43,946 nucleotides of DNA from Bacillota bacterium (GCA_022704525.1 JAKJGF010000004.1:1-43946), one strand, 5' to 3'; shown: positions 22,527-32,341, counted from the stretch's first letter. The notes: generated by a model not told the origin, from the sequence alone. Translations and numbers: made by a program.

Positions 22527-23657
22527 CTCCCCAATAAGTTTCTTACAGTCTTTCTTTATATTCATTACAATGCTATAAGCTCTTTCGATATTCGGGATAA
22601 GATTAGACGAAATCAGATAATAACCGGCTGGCTCTTCCTGTTTTACTTCGCCTTCCGGATTTTTCTGTAATATATCTATCATTTTATTTATAGATTTTAC
22701 ATAATAAAGTTCATCGGCAAGTATCCAGGGTTTTAAAAAAGATATTGTATATTTATTAAGATATTTAGTAAGATTAATTTGAATATCCTCTTTTATATTT
22801 AAAATATTCAGAAAAGTCATAATGAAGGAATTGGATTCATATTTATTAACTTTTATGAGTGTAATCTCAAACACTTCCAGCTCTACTGATGAAAGTGTAT
22901 TATTCGTCAATTTTTTAAATCCATCCATACCGCGTGTTCTTTCAACCTGTAAAGATTTTATGAAATTTTCATTACAGGAATTTTTTATACTGGAGAGTGT
23001 ATTAATTACAGGTCTATAGTCTGCTTCTATATGATTTTCAACCATATAGAAAAGAGGTTCCATACCAATATTAATAAAGATAGCAGCCATCATCTGGCTT
23101 AAAAGAGAACTATTTTCATCTAAAAAGCTCTTTCCTATATTAAGACACTGATTAATTTTTATTAATGCATCACTATATCTTCCTTCTTCTATATCATTAA
23201 AGGCTTTGAAAGAAAGTAAATAATTTACTTTTCTCATATTTAAAAAATTGGGAATGGGAGGAGGCGTTCCAAAACCTTTTTCATAATCAAGATTAAAATT
23301 ACATTTATCCAGAGTCATTGATTTATCCATAATATCAAAAACCATTTGATTTTTCTGAAAAGAAGATATTAGTTTTTCTTTATTCTCTTTATAATATATT
23401 GGCATTTTTTTCTCTGAACCTGGACGACGATAAAAATCAAAATCCACTATTTCTGATGCTGCAAGATATAGCTGTGCTCTGTTATTATTATAAACCTTTT
23501 CTTTTTTTGCCAACTGAGACAATTCTGTTATCTGTCCTGCTTTCTTTACTTTGTTTAATTCCTGACCTATCTCGTAATTCAGTTTACCTGTAATAGAAAA
23601 ATAGGATGCTATTAAAAAGATAGCAAGGGCAATAAGTGTTATTTTTTTGTTTATCAT
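22515..23657 (-). CDS. Membrane-anchored protein of unknown function
   Basis: The 380 residues begin with one N-terminal hydrophobic segment (about 5-23, ITLIALAIFLIASYFSI). The rest is likely extracytoplasmic and mostly helical, with TPR-like stretches (SFKAFNDIEEGRYSDALIKI; about 150-170). I do not recognise a family. ATG 23657 follows AAGGAGG. Its promoter shares an 18-base element, with identical spacing to the -10, with the promoter of the 1306-residue ATPase gene at 25854-29774, so the two are probably co-regulated. The 3' end lies in a direct repeat. Confidence 0.8.
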   Translation of the reverse strand: MINKKITLIALAIFLIASYFSITGKLNYEIGQELNKVKKAGQITELSQLAKKEKVYNNNRAQLYLAASEIVDFDFYRRPGSEKKMPIYYKENKEKLISSFQKNQMVFDIMDKSMTLDKCNFNLDYEKGFGTPPPIPNFLNMRKVNYLLSFKAFNDIEEGRYSDALIKINQCLNIGKSFLDENSSLLSQMMAAIFINIGMEPLFYMVENHIEADYRPVINTLSSIKNSCNENFIKSLQVERTRGMDGFKKLTNNTLSSVELEVFEITLIKVNKYESNSFIMTFLNILNIKEDIQINLTKYLNKYTISFLKPWILADELYYVKSINKMIDILQKNPEGEVKQEEPAGYYLISSNLIPNIERAYSIVMNIKKDCKKLIGELEK

Positions 23658-23695
23658 TTTAATTCCTCCTTGTTAATTTATTATCTTCTAAAGTA

Positions 23696-23777
23696 AATAT
23701 ACCTTATGGGAATTAAAAAAACACTAATAAAACTTTATAGATACTACTAAAATTTTTATTAGCGATTTATTAGCGAT
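23696..23777 (-). promoter_or_regulatory. Promoter with shared element and TTATTAG operator-like repeats (gene at 22515)
   Basis: On the minus strand a TATATT -10 box (23696-23701) lies exactly 12 bases from the element whose plus-strand reading is TAAAAAAACACTAATAAA (23714-23731). Further upstream TTATTAGCGAT is repeated twice in tandem with an 11-base period (23756-23777). The same 18-base element with the same spacing precedes the gene at 25854-29774. Confidence 0.6.
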
Positions 23778-23965
23778 TCTGTACAGGAAAAAAATCTTTT
23801 TTATAGAATCTTATTTCTCTCTTCAAAAGTTTATAGTTTCTTAATTCATAATAATTATAAATAACTATAGCAAATTTTTTAAAAAAAAACTATAATAGTG
23901 CTATACTTTGCTGCATAAATAATTGCATAAAATTTATTCAGTGGCTATATTCTGGAGGGAAAAAG

Positions 23966-24130
23966 ATGCCGTCTTTAGAGCCTCCTTTAAATGATTACTC
24001 GTTAAATACCTGGAAAGACTATTGTTTGATAATATTAGTTTGTAAGGATTCATATTTTTTCCAGAAGAGCAGGGCCGTTGAAATTGATATTTGTAAAGGT
24101 ACAATCTTTTATGCAAAAGAGTATAGTTAA
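23966..24130 (+). CDS. Small 54-residue protein of unknown function
   Basis: ATG 23966 follows GGAGGG with 6-base spacing, and the frame ends at TAA 24128-24130. The product (MPSLEPPLNDYSLNTWKDYC ... KGTIFYAKEYS) has three cysteines and no known motif. It lies 33 bases upstream of the ATPase-winged-helix gene on the same strand and may be a leader gene or partner. An opposite-strand frame of similar length lacks an SD. Coding status is uncertain. Confidence 0.4.
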   Translation: MPSLEPPLNDYSLNTWKDYCLIILVCKDSYFFQKSRAVEIDICKGTIFYAKEYS

Positions 24131-24163
24131 ATTTTTTAAAAGTATAAAGTGAATTGCTATAAA

Positions 24164-25861
24164 ATGTTTAATCCCTTTAATCCCTATTCCCCGATAACAG
24201 AAGAGAAATTCTTTTTCGGAGAAAAACGAATTGAAGAAGCTATAAATATGGCAGGACAGATAGAAAAAAATGGCTATTCCTATGTGGTCCTGGCAGGAGA
24301 TAAAATGGGGAAAACCTCCTTTCTCATCAGATTAAACGACATCCTTCAGAGAATTTCCTTAAAAAAACCGGGGCTTTTAACTCTTTATGTAAATCTGAGT
24401 CATATGATGCCTCTTACACCTTATAATTTTCTTCAGGGTATTCTCTCTTCTACATTAAAGGAGCTTAAAAGAGACAGTGAATTCAATGAACTTCAGGACA
24501 AAGATTACAGATTGAGAGAAGGAGATGATATAAAATCCCTTTTCGATGATTTTATAGATCATAAATTAAAATATCTTTTAAGAGAAGGAGAAGAGGTTTA
24601 CGGGAAGATAAGACTGGTATTGCTTATAGATGATGGGAAACATTTAGTCACCGGCCAGGAATGGTCAGAAGCAATGTACCATCAGCTCAGATATCTCTTT
24701 GTCGATTCACCTCTGAGCAGTAAAATATGTTCCGTTATGACAGGCTTCAGGAAGATAAGGGATCTTCGTGACAGGGTAGGGTCTCCTTTTAATCATATGC
24801 AGAGCAGGTTTCTTGAAGGTTTTTCAGAAAAAGACTGCCGCTTAATTCTGGAGAAAAGTCTTATAAATTCCGGCAAAGGAGAAATAGATTTAAAGGAAGA
24901 TCTTCTTTCTAAAATACATAATCTTACAGGAGGCCATCCTTTTATTCTTACAAATTTATACTCTCTTCTCTGGGACAAGATACCTCCTCTTAATATGTTT
25001 ACAATAGATGAAACCATAGAAGAAATCCATACACTGGAGAGTAATTTTCAGAGGTGGAATCAAAAACTGGATGCTTATGACAGAGAAATATATTCTTATT
25101 TAATCAAACAAAAGGACTGGATAGAAGGAGGATATTTTAAAGATAAATTTAAAAGCCGGTGGAGAGATTCAATAGAAGTTCTCTCCAGCATGAGCCTTAT
25201 TAATAATATGAGAAAGGACAATAATATCTATTATAATACCACCTTCAGTCTCTTCAGAGAATGGTTTGTAAATTTTTTCCCTCTGAAGGAAATTACAGAA
25301 GAACAGATGGAAATAGACAAGCAAATTCCTCCTTCAGGAGAAAAGAATATAAAGTTTTTTGTATATAAAAACGGCATAAGAAATATTCTGAAAATAGATC
25401 ACTGCAGAAAAATTATAGAAGAAGCCTATAAAAAGACAGGATCTTTTAACTTCGTCATCGACAGGGTATTCAGTGAAGGAAGCATAATTGATAGAAATAG
25501 AGGGATAAATATAACTCTCCCAGGGAAAATAGGTATGGATTTACTGGTTCATCTGGCAATTAACAGAGGAGTATTCCAGAGTTTTCCTCAGATAGGTTAT
25601 GCCCTGTGGCAGGAAGAGTTTGTCCCAAAAATAAATATTCAAAATGTAAAATCTCTTCTTGGAAAAGAACTCTCTAAAAAAGGAATAAAAATTGATGAAC
25701 TTATTCTTTCACGAAGAGGTGGATATATGTTTAATGAAGAGATTGATGTATGTGTAATAACAAATGCTATTATAAGATGCAGTAAATGTGGAAATCCTTC
25801 AGATATAAATATGAATGGAGGAAGATGCACAAACAGCGTATGTAATGCCTCACTTATGTAA
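24164..25861 (+). CDS. AAA/STAND ATPase fused to OmpR-type winged helix and zinc ribbon, putative regulator
   Basis: 565 residues. The N-terminal ATPase starts NPFNPYSPI ... FFFGEKR, with Walker A GDKMGKTS (45-52), Walker B LVLLIDD (151-157) and sensor-like GGHPFILTNLYSLL (about 262-275). Residues about 445-530 resemble a PhoB/OmpR winged-helix DNA-binding domain: GKIGMDLLVHLAINRGVF, ALWQEEFVPKINIQNVKSLLG and a terminal RRGGYMFN turn. The C-terminus is a zinc ribbon (CSKCG ... CTNSVC). This suggests an ATP-controlled transcription factor. ATG 24164 is chosen because family-like sequence starts there; a GTG five codons upstream is possible and neither has a strong SD. The 3' end overlaps the convergent ATPase gene by 8 bases. 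Confidence 0.85.
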   Translation: MFNPFNPYSPITEEKFFFGEKRIEEAINMAGQIEKNGYSYVVLAGDKMGKTSFLIRLNDILQRISLKKPGLLTLYVNLSHMMPLTPYNFLQGILSSTLKELKRDSEFNELQDKDYRLREGDDIKSLFDDFIDHKLKYLLREGEEVYGKIRLVLLIDDGKHLVTGQEWSEAMYHQLRYLFVDSPLSSKICSVMTGFRKIRDLRDRVGSPFNHMQSRFLEGFSEKDCRLILEKSLINSGKGEIDLKEDLLSKIHNLTGGHPFILTNLYSLLWDKIPPLNMFTIDETIEEIHTLESNFQRWNQKLDAYDREIYSYLIKQKDWIEGGYFKDKFKSRWRDSIEVLSSMSLINNMRKDNNIYYNTTFSLFREWFVNFFPLKEITEEQMEIDKQIPPSGEKNIKFFVYKNGIRNILKIDHCRKIIEEAYKKTGSFNFVIDRVFSEGSIIDRNRGINITLPGKIGMDLLVHLAINRGVFQSFPQIGYALWQEEFVPKINIQNVKSLLGKELSKKGIKIDELILSRRGGYMFNEEIDVCVITNAIIRCSKCGNPSDINMNGGRCTNSVCNASLM

Positions 25862-28800
25862 TCTCAAGCCATCTTTTATATAAATTATAACTGATTACAG
25901 TTTTTTCTTTATCTTCTGTGTTTATAATACCTAGTTTTTTAAATCTATCCACTCCTCTTCTATAGTCTTCTCTGCAGGTCTCTCCCTTTATAAGCTCTTT
26001 TACCTTCAAACCATCTTCTTCAGAAAATAATTCGTCCAGATAAGTGAAATAATCTCTGTAATTTGCAAGACAGTAATTAACTGCTTCTTCTAAGATAGTT
26101 TCATCTACTTTATACACATCTTCTTTTTTCTCTTTTAATATATTTACTATACTGGAACATAAAAGTCTTGTAAGATAGGGATGACCTCCTGCTTCACTGT
26201 AAATTCTTTGTAAAACTTCCTCTTCGTAGTCCATACCCAGAAGGGCACCTATACCGGTTACAAGTTCAAAGGCATCTTCCTTTGATAAATTCCCCAGATT
26301 AACCTCTGTAAAGAACTGAAAAACAGGATTTTCAGAGAGAAAAAAATTCTCTGGAAATCTATTTACACTGTTTATACTGGAACTAAAGCCCTGGACAGAA
26401 AGAATCAGAAATTTATCCATTTCACTGAACCCTCTGAAGGTAGTAAAAACAGTATAATAATCCCTGTGATTTTTTCTATTATTTTCTCCAGGAAATATTA
26501 AATCTATTTCATCTATAAAGAGAATAACTCTTGAATTGGCCGGCATAATCTTCTTTAAACTCAAAAGATCTTCTCTAAATAAAAATGAAAAATCTTCAGG
26601 GCTTCCTTCCTGTTTTTTATTATAATTAAGAGAAGGGAAAAGTATCTCTGGATCTTTACCTTTTATTTCTGTCTTTAACCCTTCTAGAATATCTAAAAAT
26701 ATCCCTTTAGCTTCCGTGGTACTTCTCTGAAGAGATATTATTACAGGATATAAATTTGAGGATTTTCTTAATTCCCTCTGAAGATACATCTGAAGAGAAG
26801 ATTTTCCAATTTTTCTCAGACCTGAAACACATGTATTTATATCTCTTCTAATAAGGGAGAGAAGAGTTTTTGCATCTTTTTTTCTTCCGTAAAACATAAT
26901 GGGTTCAGTTACTTTCTGTGTATAGTAATAAAGATCTACCCGGTCTTCTGTCAGGATTATTCTGTTTCTCAAGAGATTTCTTATACCTGCCCCTTCAACT
27001 TCTCTTCCTGAATATTCATCAAAAAGAGCTGTTTTTATATCATCCATAAGAAGAGAAAGAACAGGAAATTTCTTATTAAGCCTGTTAAGAGAGAATTTAT
27101 TTTCTACAGAAAGGTGGGAAAGGGAGACAATAATGGCAATTTTCTTACTTCCCGACTTCTCATTGAGTGCTTCAGGGATTTTCTCCTCTATATCCCGGGA
27201 AGATATGGAGAAAGTATTATACGCTCTTACCAGAATAAGGTCATATTTTTTCAGAAATTTACTCTTTCCTTTTACTATAATCTCATGATAATCTTCAGAA
27301 AAGCTTTTCTGAATTATCTCCTCTCCTGACAGAGCAAAGAATTTTTCTACCTCTTCAAGAGGATAAAAACCAAGAGAATCTTCTATTTCCGTTATTTTAT
27401 CTTTTGAAATCCTTTTAATATAAAATAAAGTAACTCCCCAGGGCAAAGAGTATATTAAGAAAAGAATTAACCAGAGAAAAAAGAAATTAAACCTTTCTGC
27501 CAGATAATTTACAGTACAAGTGTTATAGGTTATAACTGCAAAATAATATAGAAATATAAGGGAAAAGGCAATTACAATCAAATATCTTCTTTTACTTATT
27601 CTGTATAACCACAGAAAAGGTATAAAGGCAATTATGAAGGAGAGAAGAATATTATTAAACCCGCCAAATATCCCTTTATTAAGCCCTATAAGACGCCACT
27701 GATTTACATTAAAATCGCTCTCTCTTCTATCAGAGAAATCACTGAGAGAAAGATAAATGAGTAAAGGAAATCTACATCCACTCCTGTCATATCTCAATAT
27801 ATTCCATCCATTAACAGGTTTTTCTGAAATCCTTTTCTCATCAGTTAAAATCAAGTTCTTTTCTTTACTTATAGTAGACGGTATAGCAAGAATATATAAA
27901 TATCTATCCACTTCCGGCCTTGCAGGTATAATCCCACTGTAGGTCTCACGGGGAAGAAAAAAGGTTTTAAAACTCAGATAGGAATAATCCGAAGACGAAA
28001 GATAAGAGATATAAATCGTTCTTTTACCGTTATTTGCAGTAACCCTGTGTTTAACAGACAGATCAGATGAGTGTTTAATATCATAAAGAAATACCTGTCC
28101 GTCATATTCTATATACTCAAGGGGTTTATGTTTCATAAAAAAAGTAACTTTAACATAGCCTCTATGAATTTCCATAAGCTCTATAAGAGAAGTGGCACTA
28201 TCTAAAGAAGTGGACCTTTCACCGAAGAGGGGAAAATCCCCCTTAACCTCGGAATAAAACCAGTTGTAATCGTTTTTTTGTTCTTTTTCAAGCCTTTCAA
28301 TCTTTTTCTTTACATAAATCTTTAAATTAGGATCTTCTTCTCTATGGGCAAGAAATTCTCTCCAGTATTCCAGTGCTTTATCATATTCACCGGCTTCTTC
28401 AGCACCTGTGGCCATATCATAAAAAAAGTCAGGAGAAAATTTATTACCCATTTTCTCAAAAGCTGATATATAATGAAAAAGAGCTTCCTTTCTGGAGATA
28501 TTTCCTTCATAATAAGCTCTGGCAAGATAGAGTTCTTCTTCAGGAGTAAGAGGACGAAAAGCAGATAAGAGATTATATATTTTAATAGCTTTTTCATATT
28601 CATTCAAATTAAACCATATCCTTGCAATATAAGGATATATATCAGAATTATTCTCATTTTTCAAAATCTCTCTGTAGCATTGAAGAGAAAATTCAAATAT
28701 ATCTCTTTTAAGATTAATATCAGAAGAAATCTCTCCAAGTTCAAGAGATGTAATGGCAATTACATCAAGATAATTTTCACTGTCCTCATAATTATATATT

Positions 28801-29774
28801 TTTTTTAATTCCCTGAAAGAGAGAGACTCTTCTCCGTGATTTTTCAGGAAATTTACAAGGTCAAAAGGATGGGTAACAATTTTTTTATTCAATCTCATCT
28901 CCAGTTCTTTAATTCTTACTGAATAAAGAGAAGGGTTTATGTTTCTATATAAGTTGATAGCTCTTTTTATTGTATTATCCTTCTCTTCCCCTGTTATAAT
29001 GGAGTGATAGAGGATGCAGGCATAAACTTCGGCATCAGAAGTTAATATATTATCTTTATAAGAAAGACTGTGATCCAGGTTTAAAAGGTTATCCTCTATA
29101 TGAAATTCCAGAAGTTTTTTATAGGATATGTCTTTTTCTTCAGGAATAAGTGAAATAACCTTTTCATATAAAGGACTCTCTATACTTTCATTCTGAATAA
29201 ATCTTAAAAAAAGTAATCTATTAATAATTCTCTTATTAATATCTTCTTTTTCCATATCTTTTATAAAATCAGAATATACTTTACTATGAGGGATATTTAT
29301 ATGAGAATAATCAAGAAGAAGTGCCTTTGCCTCAGGAGAAACAGAGCTGCTCTTAATAAATCTGAAGATCATCTTCTCAGGTAATCTCATAGAGGAATAT
29401 TCTATAAGATACTTTACTGTAATAATAACACTGTAATTATAATAAAGGGCAAAGCCATTGAGAAAGATTATAAAAAATAATATATAAAGAGGGTATTTCA
29501 AAAACCTGTATTTTTTTAGAAAGATATAAAGAAGTTCCATAATAACAGGTATCAGAATGAGAGACAACAGAGGAGAAATTCCTGAGGGTATTAAAAGACT
29601 CCAGTGTGTAATTATCCAGTGTATCTTCCAGAAGGGAGGAGAAACAATTCCGGCATATACTTTTATATGACTATAATATATTCCTTCTATTGCCAGTATG
29701 AAACCGGCCAGGAACATATAAATATTTGCCCTGTATGGAATAAGCTTATTTATATAAAGGCTTAATTTTTTCAT
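25854..29774 (-). CDS. Membrane protein with TPRs and C-terminal AAA ATPase
   Basis: 1306 residues. Three N-terminal membrane segments (about 17-35, 55-82, 95-115) are followed by a long TPR-like helical region (about 120-500, e.g. ARIWFNLNEYEKAIKIYNLL) and a beta-rich stretch (about 510-690). Further membrane segments lie at about 711-785. The ATPase starts PIMFYGRKKD (about 957), with Walker A SGLRKIGKSS (about 985-995), Walker B RVILFIDEIDLI (about 1077-1088) and GGHPYLTRLL. This ATPase resembles that of the convergent gene at 24164, so the pair may be paralogous in that domain. ATG 29774 has no close SD; a strong AAGGAGG lies 31 bases upstream. Function unknown; a sensor or membrane-anchored STAND protein is plausible. 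Confidence 0.85.
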   Translation of the reverse strand: MKKLSLYINKLIPYRANIYMFLAGFILAIEGIYYSHIKVYAGIVSPPFWKIHWIITHWSLLIPSGISPLLSLILIPVIMELLYIFLKKYRFLKYPLYILFFIIFLNGFALYYNYSVIITVKYLIEYSSMRLPEKMIFRFIKSSSVSPEAKALLLDYSHINIPHSKVYSDFIKDMEKEDINKRIINRLLFLRFIQNESIESPLYEKVISLIPEEKDISYKKLLEFHIEDNLLNLDHSLSYKDNILTSDAEVYACILYHSIITGEEKDNTIKRAINLYRNINPSLYSVRIKELEMRLNKKIVTHPFDLVNFLKNHGEESLSFRELKKIYNYEDSENYLDVIAITSLELGEISSDINLKRDIFEFSLQCYREILKNENNSDIYPYIARIWFNLNEYEKAIKIYNLLSAFRPLTPEEELYLARAYYEGNISRKEALFHYISAFEKMGNKFSPDFFYDMATGAEEAGEYDKALEYWREFLAHREEDPNLKIYVKKKIERLEKEQKNDYNWFYSEVKGDFPLFGERSTSLDSATSLIELMEIHRGYVKVTFFMKHKPLEYIEYDGQVFLYDIKHSSDLSVKHRVTANNGKRTIYISYLSSSDYSYLSFKTFFLPRETYSGIIPARPEVDRYLYILAIPSTISKEKNLILTDEKRISEKPVNGWNILRYDRSGCRFPLLIYLSLSDFSDRRESDFNVNQWRLIGLNKGIFGGFNNILLSFIIAFIPFLWLYRISKRRYLIVIAFSLIFLYYFAVITYNTCTVNYLAERFNFFFLWLILFLIYSLPWGVTLFYIKRISKDKITEIEDSLGFYPLEEVEKFFALSGEEIIQKSFSEDYHEIIVKGKSKFLKKYDLILVRAYNTFSISSRDIEEKIPEALNEKSGSKKIAIIVSLSHLSVENKFSLNRLNKKFPVLSLLMDDIKTALFDEYSGREVEGAGIRNLLRNRIILTEDRVDLYYYTQKVTEPIMFYGRKKDAKTLLSLIRRDINTCVSGLRKIGKSSLQMYLQRELRKSSNLYPVIISLQRSTTEAKGIFLDILEGLKTEIKGKDPEILFPSLNYNKKQEGSPEDFSFLFREDLLSLKKIMPANSRVILFIDEIDLIFPGENNRKNHRDYYTVFTTFRGFSEMDKFLILSVQGFSSSINSVNRFPENFFLSENPVFQFFTEVNLGNLSKEDAFELVTGIGALLGMDYEEEVLQRIYSEAGGHPYLTRLLCSSIVNILKEKKEDVYKVDETILEEAVNYCLANYRDYFTYLDELFSEEDGLKVKELIKGETCREDYRRGVDRFKKLGIINTEDKEKTVISYNLYKRWLEIT

Positions 29775-29820
29775 AAAAATTAAATTTAGTTCTTATACCA
29801 GACACATACCTCCTTCAGGT

Positions 29821-29866
29821 ATTATAAAAGAGAATATCTAAAAAAACACTAATAAATTGCTAATAA
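29821..29866 (-). promoter_or_regulatory. Promoter with shared element and CTAATAA repeats (gene at 25854)
   Basis: On the minus strand TATAAT (29821-29826) lies exactly 12 bases from the plus-strand element TAAAAAAACACTAATAAA (29839-29856), identical in 18 of 18 bases to 23714-23731. CTAATAA occurs at 29849 and 29860, one 11-base turn apart. No consensus -35 is visible, which would fit activator dependence. Confidence 0.6.
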
Positions 29867-29910
29867 TTATATCCATGTGAGGTTACAGTATCTTACTGCT
29901 CACTGATTAC

Positions 29911-31098
29911 TCACTTCTTACTTAACTCTACAGATTTTTTAAAATGATGTATGGCCAGATCCTTTTTCCCTTCTTTATGATAAGCCAGGCTGAGCATCTG
30001 ATGGCTTAAAGCCCTGTCAGGTTTTAATTCAAGAGACTTTTTGTAATGTTTTATAGCCAGATCAAGTTTTCCACTTTTAAAATAAGTGCTTCCAAGCCAT
30101 TCATGAATTTCTGCATTCTGTACTCCCAGAGCTATAGATATTATGCCCCATAAAATAACAGGGGGGATGAATAGAGTAAATTCAAGTATTGTAATAGTAA
30201 ATCCCACCAGTATACGAAGATTTTTATTATCAGGAATTTTATTACGAATATATGTATTAATAGAAAAAACACCTTTTGAAAAACACACAATAAACATTAC
30301 AGCAATAAGATTAACTCCTGCAATCTCTAGAATTCGTAAAGAAGTATAAAAACTTAACCCCAGGAGTATAAAGCCTGCAACTATAAAAATAAGACTCCAG
30401 GAAGGTATAATAAGAAAGATTGGAATTTCACTTAACATAGCGTTAGAAGGAAGTTCTATATTCAATTTTTTCATAAGATATACATTAAATATCCATAAAT
30501 ATATGACATAATAAAAAGACAAAAATATAAGCAGCGAAGGTATTAAGTCAACAAGTAATCTGGTTACCCAGACCATATCCATCCAGCTCCTATCAAGACC
30601 GGACAATGTTGTTATAGTATTAAGTAATCTACCTGTAACTTCCAGACTATTAAGCCAGGTCACTAAAGACTTTAATCCTTCTGCAACAGCCTTAAAATCA
30701 GCAGTTATATCTGCATTCCTTACAAGAGCTATATAAATTAAAAGATTTAAACTGAATCCAGCAAAAGCTGATACAAAGGTATATAAAATTGTTTTAAAGG
30801 CACTCAGATTTTTTTTAAGGCTTATTCCTAAAGTTAAACCTATTAACCCTGCTGAAAGGAAAAACTCTACTCCAGACAAAAGTGTAAGCAAAATACCTAT
30901 AAGCAGTGTAGTAGCAACCATTATCTCTGCACCCTGCTTAAAACCGTATCTTACAACACCAATTATTATAGGTGTTACACTTATATATCTTACTATATCC
31001 AGTACCGGAAGATACCAGCCTATAAAATAAAAGAGGAAAGCCAGACTTACTAAAAGGCCTCCTTCAGCAATACGTTTAGTAAAATTATTTTTTACCAT
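29911..31098 (-). CDS. DUF2232-like membrane protein with C-terminal TPR
   Basis: 395 residues. About residues 1-335 form 8-9 membrane segments in the style of DUF2232 (YybS-type) proteins: EGGLLVSLAFLFYFIGWYLP, RYISVTPIIIGVVRYGFKQG and LIGLTLGISLKKN. Residues about 336-395 are two TPR motifs (GSTYFKSGKLDLAIKHYKKS and SLAYHKEGKKDLAIHHFKKS), presumably cytoplasmic. The fusion to TPRs is not the usual form of this family and suggests that it recruits a partner. It follows the Ser/Thr kinase gene by 22 bases on the same strand, so the two are probably one operon and may be functionally linked. Substrate or role unknown. Confidence 0.8.
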   Translation of the reverse strand: MVKNNFTKRIAEGGLLVSLAFLFYFIGWYLPVLDIVRYISVTPIIIGVVRYGFKQGAEIMVATTLLIGILLTLLSGVEFFLSAGLIGLTLGISLKKNLSAFKTILYTFVSAFAGFSLNLLIYIALVRNADITADFKAVAEGLKSLVTWLNSLEVTGRLLNTITTLSGLDRSWMDMVWVTRLLVDLIPSLLIFLSFYYVIYLWIFNVYLMKKLNIELPSNAMLSEIPIFLIIPSWSLIFIVAGFILLGLSFYTSLRILEIAGVNLIAVMFIVCFSKGVFSINTYIRNKIPDNKNLRILVGFTITILEFTLFIPPVILWGIISIALGVQNAEIHEWLGSTYFKSGKLDLAIKHYKKSLELKPDRALSHQMLSLAYHKEGKKDLAIHHFKKSVELSKK

Positions 31099-31120
31099 AG
31101 CTGCTCAATATTTATAATTC

Positions 31121-32341
31121 TCATTCTTTTATAAAAAATTCTTTCATTTTGTTCACAAGAACATCCCAGAAACTTTCTTCTTTTTTCTGTATACTTTCTC
31201 TGAGTTGTTCCAGGGCCAAGCCGATTTTTAAATTTCCAGAAGTTTTTTCAAGCTCCAGTAATTCCATAAGAGGAGCCAGAGCAGCAGGATCTCCTATCTT
31301 ACCCAAAGCCAGGGCCGATTCACACCGCAGGTCACTGTCTTTACTTTTCAATGCCTCTATGAGTGCTCCCACAGCTTCTTTTGCCTTTTTATCTCCCAGT
31401 ATGGATGCAGCTTTTTTATTTCCCTTTTTTAATTCTTCAATAAGATCGGAAACAGTCATATCTTCTAATAGGTTACTTCCTTCCGAATCAAATATAAAAT
31501 GCGGTTTAGAAGATTTTCCTCTCTGAAGACTAATTTTCTTTGAAGAAAGAAGTCCTAACAGCACTCCCTGCATCTCCTTTGCTGTCTGAAATCTATAGTC
31601 AGGCTTTGAAGCCAGGGCTTTAGTCACTATTTCTTCCAGTTCAGCTGATAATTTAGGTTTAAAGGTTCGTATAGGAGGAAACTTGAAAGGAACCGGGTTT
31701 TTACCGGTAAGCAAATGATGCATAGTTGCCCCAAGAGCATAAATATCTGATCTGGCTTCTGCTTTACCCTGATATTGCTCTAAAGGTGCATATTCCATAG
31801 TGCCTATTGCTGTTACTGTACCTTTAGGTTCAATTTTCTTGGCAATTCCAAAATCAATAAGCACAACTTTATCAGAATTATTTCTTAACATTATATTTGC
31901 CGGTTTTACATCTCTATATATTATGGGATTCGGCCTTTGATTATGCAAATAATCCAGGACATCACATATCTGAATTGCCCAGTTAATAACATTATCCTCA
32001 GAAAGACCTCTTTTTTCAGTTTTTTTAAGCAAACTTTCAAGATCCATACCTTCAATAAAATCCATAACTAGATAATAACAGCCACCACAGGTAAAATAAT
32101 CTGATACCCTGGGTAAATTGGGATGAAAAAGTTCTGCCAGAAGTTTTGCTTCTTCTCTGAAGCGATTAATAGCATACTGATTGTCTTCATTATCTTCAGG
32201 ATTATAAAACAATTCTTTAACAGCACATATCTTTGTAAGCCTCTCATCCTCAGCTTTATATATGTTGCTCATGCCACCTATTTTTACGAGATTTATTATT
32301 TTATAACGACCATCTAAAAGTTCCCCTGTATTTAACCGCAA
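31121..32341 (-). CDS. Hanks-type Ser/Thr protein kinase with C-terminal HEAT repeats
   Basis: 406 residues. The kinase domain (about 10-275) has a glycine loop KIGGMSNIYKAED (20-32), ATP lysine K42 (AVKEL), catalytic loop IYRDVKPANIML (141-152; YRD in place of HRD, D144 intact), DFG (163-165) and GTMEYAPLEQYQG in the activation segment. Residues about 315-385 are HEAT repeats (DKKAKEAVGALIEALKSKDS, LRCESALALGKIGDPAALAP). The start is TTG 32341, with AAGGGGAG 7 bases before it; no other start fits. No transmembrane sensor is attached, so it is a soluble kinase, perhaps regulated through its HEAT repeats and the adjacent membrane protein. Confidence 0.93.
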   Translation of the reverse strand: MRLNTGELLDGRYKIINLVKIGGMSNIYKAEDERLTKICAVKELFYNPEDNEDNQYAINRFREEAKLLAELFHPNLPRVSDYFTCGGCYYLVMDFIEGMDLESLLKKTEKRGLSEDNVINWAIQICDVLDYLHNQRPNPIIYRDVKPANIMLRNNSDKVVLIDFGIAKKIEPKGTVTAIGTMEYAPLEQYQGKAEARSDIYALGATMHHLLTGKNPVPFKFPPIRTFKPKLSAELEEIVTKALASKPDYRFQTAKEMQGVLLGLLSSKKISLQRGKSSKPHFIFDSEGSNLLEDMTVSDLIEELKKGNKKAASILGDKKAKEAVGALIEALKSKDSDLRCESALALGKIGDPAALAPLMELLELEKTSGNLKIGLALEQLRESIQKKEESFWDVLVNKMKEFFIKE

